From JAQXGO01 sp045592445 (GTDB lineage: Bacteria; Bacillota; Clostridia; UMGS1883; UMGS1540): a DNA stretch of 19,365 nt. The translations under genes were made by a program, and so were the position numbers. The notes under the pieces are model-generated. The model did not search any database. It saw only the letters and a list, made by a program, of their open reading frames with translations, and was not told where the DNA came from. Positions 14,232 through 19,365 of this stretch are shown here, in pieces. Positions within the stretch are counted from its first letter, which is position 1; every line of letters starts with the position of its first letter. The stretch is from positions 1 through 19,365 of the forward strand of contig JAZNUV010000003.1 of assembly GCA_045592445.1 (NCBI GenBank), in the 5' to 3' direction.

Positions 14232-14952
14232 TGCTCCGAAGCCTCCTTTCAAGACATGAAACCCCAAAGGTCAGTACCATGACAAGCACCAGATAAATGA
14301 TTGCAATCCCGACAAGCGGGAAAAACGGCTCATAGGTACGGCTTCGGATAATATCTGCACCACGTGTTAAATCCTGCAAACCGATATAACCGCAAATTGA
14401 AGTTTCCTTCAAAAGCACAATCACCTCGTTACAAAGTGACGGCAAAACATTCTTAAATGCCTGCGGCATAATAATATGCCACATCGTTTGCGCATATCCA
14501 AAACCGAGGCTGCGCCCCGCTTCCATCTGGCCCCGCTCGACGGACATAATACCGCCGCGAACAATTTCTGCCACATACGCGCCCGAGTTTATGCCGAATG
14601 CGATAATTGCCGCAAGTGCTTTATCCACGTTAATGGACCCGAATACGACAAAATAAATAATCATAAGCTGGACAACCACAGGCGTTCCGCGTATAACCGT
14701 CAGATAAATCCGACAAATTCCGTTTAAAAAGCAAAGCTTGCCCGTTTTATCATATGTAGACCGGATAATGGCAACCAAAAAGCCCAATATAATGCCGATT
14801 ATAACTGCACAACCTGTAATTTGAAGTGTAGTACCGAGTCCTCTCCAAAGATAAAGCCAGCGGTCATCTGCAATAAAATTATGTACAAACTTATCCCGAA
14901 TGGTTGCAAAGTTTTCCGAGAAGAACATTGCAATTGATTCCAAATCAAACAC
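14221..14952 (-). CDS. Polar amino acid ABC transporter permease
   Basis: The 243-aa inner-membrane protein has about five membrane segments and the HisM/GlnP-family cytoplasmic loop with the EAA region: GAYVAEIVRGGIMSVERGQM (124-143) running into EAGRSLG (144-150). RGTPVVVQL is at 89-97. It forms the membrane channel, probably as a homodimer since no second permease is present. The start is GTG at 14952 with GAGG nine nt upstream. Its 3' end overlaps the ATPase start by 11 bp (translational coupling). A strong hairpin lies between it and the upstream binding-protein gene. Confidence 0.93.
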   Translation of the reverse strand: MFDLESIAMFFSENFATIRDKFVHNFIADDRWLYLWRGLGTTLQITGCAVIIGIILGFLVAIIRSTYDKTGKLCFLNGICRIYLTVIRGTPVVVQLMIIYFVVFGSINVDKALAAIIAFGINSGAYVAEIVRGGIMSVERGQMEAGRSLGFGYAQTMWHIIMPQAFKNVLPSLCNEVIVLLKETSICGYIGLQDLTRGADIIRSRTYEPFFPLVGIAIIYLVLVMVLTFGVSCLERRLRSSDH

Positions 14953-14986
14953 CTCATTCTACCTCGCACACCGCCGTACATATACA

Positions 14987-15016
14987 TTGACCGGATGTAA
15001 AGTTGCATCCGGTCAA
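14987..15016 (-). other. Intercistronic stem-loop between binding protein and permease
   Basis: TTGACCGGATG (14987-14997) and CATCCGGTCAA (15006-15016) form a perfect 11-bp stem with an 8-nt loop. There is no T-run on the minus strand, so this is not an intrinsic terminator. Such hairpins typically protect the upstream binding-protein mRNA from 3' decay, giving more binding protein than permease. Confidence 0.65.
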
Positions 15017-15059
15017 GTTCCGTACATTCAATTTTTGCTGTGTGCGAAAGAATTTACTC

Positions 15060-15872
15060 TTATTTCTTTACAATGATTACCTGTGTTGCAGTTGTGTAGG
15101 AATCCGTAAAGTCAATGCTCTTTAATCTGTCTTCTGTAACTGTCATACCCGCAACGCCCATGTCAGCTTTGCCGGACTGTACAGCAGCAATAATGCTGTC
15201 AAATTCCATATCTTCAATCACAAGCTCATAGCCTAAGATATCACATACTGCCTGTGCCATATCTGCATCAATACCAACGATTTTTTCATCTGCGTAATAC
15301 TCATACGGCTCAAATGCTGCATTGGTTGCCATAACGAGCTTACCCTTTGAACGGTCAACATCCGCGGGAGATACATAAGGTTTTGTTCCCTTTGTTTCAT
15401 CGCCGATATAATTTTCCTGAATGTTCTTTAATGTGCCGTTTTCCTCAAGCTGTGCGAGTGCTTTGTTTATATCATCTTTTAAAGCTGTTTTTTCTTTGGA
15501 AATTGCGATTGCGTAGTTTTCTACTTCAAACGGCTCTTCCAAAATTTTCAAATCGTCATTCTTCGCAACAAATGCCTTTGCGGGTTCCGAGTCGATAATC
15601 ACGCAGTCAATCTTACCCTGCTTAAGTGCCTGTACCGCGTCTGCGCCTTTATTAAAGCGTTCAATTGTGCTGCCTTCTGCTTCATAATCGGAAGCATAAA
15701 TGTCTCCTGTTGTGCCAAGCTGCACGCCGATTTTTTTACCCGGCAAATCTGCCTTTGAAGCAACTGCTGCAGGTGCTTCTGCATTCTTCACTTCATTTTT
15801 ACCGCAGCCCGAAACTGCAAATACCAACACAAGCGCCATGAGAATTGCTGTAACTTTTAAAAATTTCTTCAT
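15060..15872 (-). CDS. Amino acid ABC transporter substrate-binding lipoprotein
   Basis: The 270-aa protein starts MKKFLKVTAILMALVLVFAVSG followed by the lipidated Cys of the lipobox (VSGC), so it is anchored outside the membrane. A single SBP_bac_3 domain follows: LPGKKIGVQLGTTGDIYA (about 43-60), DAVQALKQGKIDCVI, and a late block LVMATNAAFEPYEYY and GIDADMAQAVCDILGYEL, ending FTDSYTTATQVIIVKK. In the usual order the NAAFEPYEY block is N-terminal in this fold. Here a KIGVQLGTTGD block precedes it and the NAAFEPYEY block comes at about residue 180, so the two halves look permuted relative to GlnH. Start chosen at 15872 for TGGAGG upstream. First and probably most expressed gene of the operon. 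Confidence 0.88.
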   Translation of the reverse strand: MKKFLKVTAILMALVLVFAVSGCGKNEVKNAEAPAAVASKADLPGKKIGVQLGTTGDIYASDYEAEGSTIERFNKGADAVQALKQGKIDCVIIDSEPAKAFVAKNDDLKILEEPFEVENYAIAISKEKTALKDDINKALAQLEENGTLKNIQENYIGDETKGTKPYVSPADVDRSKGKLVMATNAAFEPYEYYADEKIVGIDADMAQAVCDILGYELVIEDMEFDSIIAAVQSGKADMGVAGMTVTEDRLKSIDFTDSYTTATQVIIVKK

Positions 15873-15908
15873 CTCATAAACCTCCAAAAAAATTTTTTAT
15901 CATGGTAT

Positions 15909-15937
15909 ATTATACATGCATATACAACAAAATGCAA
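15909..15937 (-). promoter_or_regulatory. sigma-A promoter of the ABC-kinase operon
   Basis: Minus strand: TTGCAT (15932-15937), 17 bp, perfect TATAAT (15909-15914) with TG directly before it. Expected start near 15902, about 30 nt before the binding-protein ATG. No further promoter was found before the kinases, which supports a five-gene transcript. Confidence 0.75.
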
Positions 15938-15994
15938 GCCTTTTTTTAAAAATAATCACTGCAGATTGTTTTGTAGCCGTTTTTTTATTCCCTG

Positions 15995-16003
15995 CATACT
16001 ATG
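15995..16003 (+). promoter_or_regulatory. Possible sporulation (sigma-E/K type) -10 element for dpaA
   Basis: CATACTATG lies 40 nt before the dpaA ATG. It resembles the CATAnnnTA (sigma-K) and CATACAnT (sigma-E) -10 elements, each with one mismatch. No clear -35 is seen at the right distance, and no sigma-A promoter is present here. In Bacillus the orthologous operon is read by sigma-K in the mother cell. Confidence 0.3.
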
Positions 16004-16042
16004 GCAATGACAGGAAATCTATTGATGAAAGGCGGGCATAAA

Positions 16043-16879
16043 ATGAAATTTTGTATTATTGGCGGCGACGCGCGCATTTTAGAGGTGGCGCGTATTCTGA
16101 CAGAGGAAGGGCAATCTGTTTCATCAATCGGCATGGGACCGCATCTTCCAAAGGCAGAAAGTTCATGCGGTGCAGATGTTATTCTTTTAGGCCTTCCCGT
16201 CTCGCGTGACCATAAGACGGTTTATGCCCCATACAGTGAAACAGCGATTTCCTATGATGACCTTATCGGACTTATCGATAAAAGAGCGCAGGTTTTGTGC
16301 GGTATGCCTGACGCGACACTCTGCTCACGATTCCGAACGGCAGGCATCCGTTTTACGGATTACTTTGAAAGGGAGGAACTTGCTATTTTAAATGCCATTC
16401 CCACGGCAGAAGGCGCTGTCGAAATCGCAATGCGTGAGATGCCCGTCACCTTGCACGGCGCGCGGTGTCTCATCTTAGGCTTTGGGCGCATCGGCAAATA
16501 TTTAGCGAAAATTCTGCACGGCATGGGCGCGCATGTTACCGTATCGGCACGACGTGCATCGGATTTAGCCTGGATTGAAGCCCTGGGGTGGAACGCCGTG
16601 GAAACTGCATTATCAAAGCATGCAGCGGGCGCAGCAGATGTTATTTTCAATACGGTGCCTGCTCCAATCCTCGATTCGTCTTTTTTGGGAAACGTGCGGC
16701 AGAAAACGCCGATTATTGATCTTGCCGCCATCCCCGGTGGTGCAGATGCGGCAACAATTGCCGCCTTAAACCTTAGAGTTTTGTGTGCACCGGGGCTACC
16801 CGGTAAGGTTGCGCCCGTTACGGCAGGGAATGCCATTTATCGTACTGTGCAAAATATTCTGCTGGAAAAAAAGGTGTAA
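16043..16879 (+). CDS. dpaA: Dipicolinate synthase subunit A
   Basis: The 278-aa protein (SpoVFA) starts MKFCIIGGDARILEVARIL. Its first half carries LLGLPVSRD (48-56), and a second Rossmann domain has ARCLILGFGRIGKYLA (140-155; GFGRIG at 146-151). The late motif LRVLCAPGLPGKVAPVTAG is the hallmark of DpaA. With DpaB it oxidises dihydroxy-tetrahydrodipicolinate (from lysine synthesis) to dipicolinic acid in the mother cell; the product loads the spore core. I chose the ATG at 16043 for its AAAGGCGGG site. The gene lies 68 bp before dpaB with a hairpin between. It is divergent from the ABC-kinase operon. Confidence 0.93.
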   Translation: MKFCIIGGDARILEVARILTEEGQSVSSIGMGPHLPKAESSCGADVILLGLPVSRDHKTVYAPYSETAISYDDLIGLIDKRAQVLCGMPDATLCSRFRTAGIRFTDYFEREELAILNAIPTAEGAVEIAMREMPVTLHGARCLILGFGRIGKYLAKILHGMGAHVTVSARRASDLAWIEALGWNAVETALSKHAAGAADVIFNTVPAPILDSSFLGNVRQKTPIIDLAAIPGGADAATIAALNLRVLCAPGLPGKVAPVTAGNAIYRTVQNILLEKKV

Positions 16880-16880
16880 G

Positions 16881-16912
16881 GCACTCTGTGCGCCCATAAG
16901 CAGAGTGCTTTT
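16881..16912 (+). terminator. Intercistronic hairpin with T-run between dpaA and dpaB
   Basis: GCACTCTG (16881-16888) pairs with CAGAGTGC (16901-16908) across a 12-nt loop, followed by TTTT. It begins two bases after the dpaA stop and ends about 35 nt before the dpaB ATG. The short T-run suggests a weak terminator or attenuator rather than a full stop. Confidence 0.6.
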
Positions 16913-16947
16913 GGAAAGGCAGTGGGCGGAAAGGGAAAGGAACCATC

Positions 16948-17538
16948 ATGGATTTATCCGGCATAACAGCCGGGTTTGCGCTGACCGGCTCTTTTTGTAC
17001 CTTCAGCGCAGTACTGCCTGAAATTGAAAATTTAAAGCGTGCCGGCGCCTCTGTTTTGCCTATCATGAGTACGGTGGCAGCCAATACGGATACGCGTTTT
17101 GGAAAAGCTTCGGATTTCAGGCAGAAAATTATGGAAATTACAGAAACAGAAGAGATTATTACAACCGTTACGGCGGCAGAACCCATCGGTCCGGGACGGC
17201 TTTTGGATATTTTAATTGTTGCCCCTTGTACGGGCAACACTTTAGGAAAAATTGCAAATGGTATTACGGATACACCCGTAACGATGGCGGTAAAATCCCA
17301 TCTTCGGAATGCGCGCCCCGTCCTGCTCGCGGTATCTACCAATGACGGACTTGCGGGCGCAGCAAAAAACATCGGTCTTTTGCTCGCTATGAAAAATATT
17401 TACTTTGTTCCTTTCGGGCAGGATGACCCCGACAAAAAGCCGACCTCTCTTGTGGCGGACATGAAAAAAATCGTGCCCGCGGCTGGCGCGGCAATTTTGC
17501 ATCGGCAAATACAACCGATATTATGCACCCGGCAATAA
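16948..17538 (+). CDS. dpaB: Dipicolinate synthase subunit B
   Basis: The 196-aa flavoprotein-fold subunit (SpoVFB) has the N-terminal FALTGSFCTFSAVLP (10-24), IMSTVAANTDTRFG (39-52), the phosphate-loop-like VAPCTGNTLGKIANGITDTP (90-109), and MAVKSHLRNARPVLLAVSTND (112-132). This order is characteristic of DpaB and related flavoprotein decarboxylase-like proteins. It completes the DPA synthase with DpaA. AAAGGAA precedes the ATG. The C-terminal 20 residues (HRQIQPILCTRQ end) look less conserved. No separate promoter is seen between dpaA and dpaB, so it likely depends on read-through of the intercistronic hairpin. No lysine-pathway genes (asd, dapA) follow, unlike in Bacillus. Confidence 0.93.
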   Translation: MDLSGITAGFALTGSFCTFSAVLPEIENLKRAGASVLPIMSTVAANTDTRFGKASDFRQKIMEITETEEIITTVTAAEPIGPGRLLDILIVAPCTGNTLGKIANGITDTPVTMAVKSHLRNARPVLLAVSTNDGLAGAAKNIGLLLAMKNIYFVPFGQDDPDKKPTSLVADMKKIVPAAGAAILHRQIQPILCTRQ

Positions 17539-17596
17539 CCAAAAAATAGCAGAAGTTTTATAAAAACTATAGAAATAGTTGATTGTACTAACAAAA

Positions 17597-17745
17597 GGTT
17601 TCTCCTTAAAGAGAGGCTCCGCCATAGGCGTGATGAGGTGTTGTAGGGTGCGATGCCCACATCGTACCGCTTTGAAAATAACGGGCAGGATGTAGGCATC
17701 CGCCCCTACAATTCCACCTCCTCCTTAAGGGGAAGGCTTTGTGTA
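17597..17745. repeat. MITE-like intergenic inverted-repeat element
   Basis: A roughly 150-bp non-coding element fills most of the 259-bp gap between dpaB and the DUF2752 gene. Its core has imperfect 23-bp inverted arms: 17641-17663 (TTGTAGGGTGCGATGCC...) and 17689-17711 (...GGCATCCGCCCCTACAA). Outside them lie CTCCTTAAAGAGAGGCT (17602-17618) and CTCCTTAAGGGGAAGGCT (17721-17738). The GTAGGG..GATGCC..CCCCTACA pattern is one I recognise from dispersed intergenic repeats of gut Clostridia. No ORF or start signal is visible within. It marks the boundary between the GC-richer core and the AT-rich right end. Confidence 0.65.
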
Positions 17746-17797
17746 ATCAACCTCAAAAGCATCGGTCTCTTCTTCAGGAGCATACTTGCCGCAATAA

Positions 17798-18208
17798 TTA
17801 AGTCTGATTATTCAAAACAGTTGCAACTATTAAAATTATTATATATACCAAGTACATATATTTTTTAGAAAGTTGCTCTTCAATAGTATCGACATAGTTT
17901 TTATTACAGAAAAAATCTATTAGAGAAAATATAAAATATAGAGTAATGCTTACAAACAAAGGAATAGATAAAACATTATATTCAAATGCAGCTTTGAAAT
18001 CAAGATTTAAAATTGATATAAAACCTCTTGTCATCCCACAACCAAAACAAGAAATGCCGAAAATGATTTTTATAGGGCATAAAGACGCAGAAAAAATCTT
18101 TGTTAAAAAGAACAATATAGCAAAAAAGACAAACCCTACACCCAAAGAATGTAAGGTATGTCTTTTTTTGTTTGATAGTTTTTTATACTTAGACCAAAGG
18201 ATACCCAT
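17798..18208 (-). CDS. DUF2752 membrane protein
   Basis: The 136-aa protein has three to four hydrophobic segments and the DUF2752 signature CPIKIIFGISCFGCGMTRG (about 44-62) followed by LDFKAAFEYNVLSIPLF. Family members are small membrane proteins of unknown role carrying a conserved C-x(n)-C-x2-C-G-x-TR motif. I chose ATG 18208, which overlaps the end of the TM2 gene by 20 bp; the ribosome binding site is weak, so it may depend on translational coupling. A TTG at 18250 is the alternative. AT-rich like its neighbours. Third gene of the operon read from the promoter at 18938-18966. Confidence 0.8.
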   Translation of the reverse strand: MGILWSKYKKLSNKKRHTLHSLGVGFVFFAILFFLTKIFSASLCPIKIIFGISCFGCGMTRGFISILNLDFKAAFEYNVLSIPLFVSITLYFIFSLIDFFCNKNYVDTIEEQLSKKYMYLVYIIILIVATVLNNQT

Positions 18209-18632
18209 AACTATCTCTAAAACCACCAGATAAGATAGAAATAAGGTCAATTATTGTTCCAATTGCACACAAACCATATGTGAAGAAATGTAACACGCCA
18301 CTACCTACTTTTCCAACATACATTCTGTGAAGACCACCAAGACCAAAGAAACCTAAAATACATAAAATCAATGCAACCATTTTACTCTTTCTAGGACCAA
18401 CTCCAAAACCACCATTGAGATTTGTATTGGTGTTTGTGCTTTCATTTGAATTAGTAATATTGATAGTTGGTTGACCACCGCTTGATTGTTTTGCCTCATC
18501 AAGGACATTGCCAAGGTCATCTTTACAATACATTCTTCCTTTTACTTCTACAAGACAATCTTTGCAGAATGGTTTGCCACAGTATGCACACATTCCTTGT
18601 GCATCAATTTCTGGGTGATTAGTACATTTCAT
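18189..18632 (-). CDS. B-box-like zinc finger plus TM2 domain protein
   Basis: The 147-aa protein has an N-terminal Cys/His-rich finger (C3, H6, C15, C18, C23, C26, C36 within MKCTNHPEIDAQGMCAYCGK... and CKDCLVEVKGRMYC). A low-complexity Asn/Thr linker (INITNSNESTNTNTN, about 53-67) follows. At the C-terminus is a TM2 domain: two membrane helices around GGLHRMYVGKVGSGVLHFFTYG with the conserved internal tract, ending IDLISILSGGFRDSYG. Zinc-finger/TM2 proteins are common in Clostridia but lack an assigned role. GGAGGAG precedes the ATG. The start overlaps the stop of the upstream 2-TM gene by 4 nt (ATGA). Confidence 0.85.
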   Translation of the reverse strand: MKCTNHPEIDAQGMCAYCGKPFCKDCLVEVKGRMYCKDDLGNVLDEAKQSSGGQPTINITNSNESTNTNTNLNGGFGVGPRKSKMVALILCILGFFGLGGLHRMYVGKVGSGVLHFFTYGLCAIGTIIDLISILSGGFRDSYGYPLV

Positions 18633-18919
18633 TTTTTATCTCCTCCATTTTTATCTTCTTCTGATAAATAATTTTTAACTTTATAAAATATTGACCTAGC
18701 CACAAAAAGAACAGTTATTCCAACAACCACACAACTAATGAAACCACCTAATATTAAGACAGGTATCATATTAGAAAAATTAAGGTTTTCAAAATCAAAC
18801 AATGTTGTATTAGAAGAACCGACTAAAAGAGCAATGCCAACAGTCAATACTACACAAATTACAGACAAAATAACTAATAGCATAATTTGTGAAAAAAACG
18901 ACTTATTTTTCAAGTCCAT
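18629..18919 (-). CDS. Small two-helix membrane protein, unrecognised
   Basis: The 96-aa protein has two hydrophobic segments (about residues 10-33 and 50-74), a short polar loop between (SSNTTLFDFENLNFSN), and a charged tail ending EEDKNGGDKK. I recognise no family. The AGGAGG site lies only 2 nt before the ATG at 18919 but 8 nt before a TTG two codons later (18913), so TTG may be the true start. First gene of the three-gene operon, behind a perfect consensus promoter; ends with an ATGA overlap with the TM2 gene. Confidence 0.65.
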   Translation of the reverse strand: MDLKNKSFFSQIMLLVILSVICVVLTVGIALLVGSSNTTLFDFENLNFSNMIPVLILGGFISCVVVGITVLFVARSIFYKVKNYLSEEDKNGGDKK

Positions 18920-18937
18920 CGCCTCCTATTACAACAT

Positions 18938-18966
18938 ATTATAACAAAAATAAACATAACTGTCAA
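18938..18966 (-). promoter_or_regulatory. Perfect consensus sigma-A promoter of the TM2/DUF2752 operon
   Basis: Minus strand: TTGACA (18961-18966), 17-bp spacer, TATAAT (18938-18943). Both hexamers are exact. Such a strong promoter is often held by a repressor; an operator-like site overlaps its -35. Confidence 0.8.
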
Positions 18967-18978
18967 TAGAAAATACAG
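18960..18978. promoter_or_regulatory. Operator-like site 1 overlapping the -35
   Basis: CTGTCAATAGAAAATACAG has matching ends (CTGT/ACAG) and covers the -35 of the minus-strand promoter. A second near-copy lies at 19009-19029, sharing CTGTCAAT, an AT-rich centre and ACAG. Likely binding site of the divergent XRE regulator. Confidence 0.5.
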
Positions 18979-19008
18979 ATTTTAGTTAATGTTTTAAGAT
19001 TTTGTATT

Positions 19009-19029
19009 CTGTCAATGATAAATGTACAG
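19009..19029. promoter_or_regulatory. Operator-like site 2 near the XRE gene start
   Basis: Begins CTGTCAAT and ends TACAG, like site 1, with two extra bases in the centre. It lies just upstream of TACAAT (19033-19038), a possible -10 for the regulator gene. The two sites are 49 bp apart start to start. An 11-bp direct repeat GTTAATGTTTT (18985-18995 and 19055-19065) also lies in this region. Confidence 0.45.
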
Positions 19030-19063
19030 TGTTACAATTAGAATAAAGGTAGGTGTTAATGTT

Positions 19064-19365
19064 TTGAACTATGAATTATTAGGAAAACATATAAGGGAAC
19101 AAAGAAAAGAGAAAAAATATACATTGGAGCAATTAGCAGAAAAACTGGAAGTTTCAACTACCTTTATAGGACAGATAGAAAGAGCAAAAGGGATACCCTC
19201 GCTTGAAACATTAGTAAAGATTGCAAACGTTCTTGAAATATCAATAGATAGCTTGCTTTTTGGAGATTTGAACAACAAATCAGGGAGCAATCATTTTGTA
19301 AAAAAAGTTGCAGAATTAACAGAAACATTTTCACCAAAAGAAAAGGAATTGTTGTTGAAAAATAT
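19064..19365 (+). CDS. XRE-family transcriptional regulator, cut by window edge
   Basis: A plus-strand frame from TTG 19064 runs open to the end of the window (100 codons). It encodes a Cro/C1-type helix-turn-helix: LGKHIREQRKEKKYTLEQLA (6-25), then recognition part VSTTFIGQIERAKGIPSLET (30-49), then LVKIANVLEISIDSLLFGD. A linker and a probable C-terminal helix (KKVAELTETFSPKEKELLLK) follow. AGGTG lies 8 nt before the TTG; no in-frame ATG is near. It is divergent from the three-gene membrane operon and probably controls both that operon and itself through the two operator-like sites. The rest of the protein is missing. Confidence 0.85.
   Translation, partial: MNYELLGKHIREQRKEKKYTLEQLAEKLEVSTTFIGQIERAKGIPSLETLVKIANVLEISIDSLLFGDLNNKSGSNHFVKKVAELTETFSPKEKELLLKN

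Noticed and set aside
16818..17372. 184-codon minus-strand frame antisense to dpaB
   Set aside because: dpaB is clearly recognised on the plus strand; the opposite frame has no start signal.
17597..17745. CRISPR repeat-spacer array
   Set aside because: The repeats occur as inverted and direct pairs once each, without regular spacing or spacers.

Overview
The window looks like chromosomal DNA of a spore-forming Firmicute, most likely an uncultured gut-type Clostridia member. The evidence is a pair of dipicolinate synthase genes (dpaA/dpaB = spoVFA/spoVFB), a pro-sigma-K processing inhibitor BofA, strong GGAGG-type ribosome binding sites, frequent GTG/TTG starts, and sigma-A promoters that nearly all have a 17-bp spacer. 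The middle (about 1.5-17.5 kb) has medium GC and compact, partly overlapping genes. Both ends (1-900 and about 17.8-19.4 kb) are visibly AT-rich and carry accessory-type genes.

Layout. 1-1460: a RhuM-family gene cut by the window edge and a GtrA-like membrane protein, both on minus; the gtrA-like leader holds a cluster of small hairpins. 1514-3140: a COG2509-type FAD-dependent dehydrogenase on plus with a consensus promoter. 6481-3118 (minus): HAD hydrolase, CDP-alcohol phosphatidyltransferase (PgsA-like), a Cys-rich DUF6062 protein, a YesL/DUF624 membrane protein and BofA. The first four are tightly packed. BofA follows a 72-bp gap with a perfect hairpin covering its start codon. 6520-7134 (plus): an orphan multi-pass membrane protein. 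8624-7135 (minus): a 44-aa ORF translationally coupled to a large serine recombinase. 8691-11300 (plus): 6-phosphogluconate dehydrogenase, a terminator, and DNA polymerase III delta (holA). 15937-11286 (minus): a probable five-gene operon with a polar amino acid-type ABC transporter (lipoprotein binding protein, permease, ATPase) followed by two sugar kinases (PfkB-type and NahK-like). 16043-17538 (plus): dpaA-dpaB with an intercistronic hairpin. 17597-17745: a MITE-like inverted-repeat element. 18966-17798 (minus): a three-gene small membrane-protein operon (2-TM protein, zinc-finger/TM2 protein, DUF2752 protein). It is divergent from an XRE-type regulator that runs off the right edge; two near-identical operator-like sites lie in the shared promoter region.

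How the genes fit together. BofA and DpaAB act in the mother cell during sporulation. The HAD/PgsA operon suggests membrane lipid and envelope work. gnd and the two kinases are central and peripheral sugar metabolism. The recombinase, RhuM and XRE modules look acquired. The most interesting points are the BofA hairpin, which could block translation of read-through mRNA only; the self-regulated XRE/TM2/DUF2752 module; the lone recombinase unit flanked by imperfect inverted repeats; and the ABC transporter joined to two sugar kinases. No rRNA, tRNA or CRISPR array was seen.
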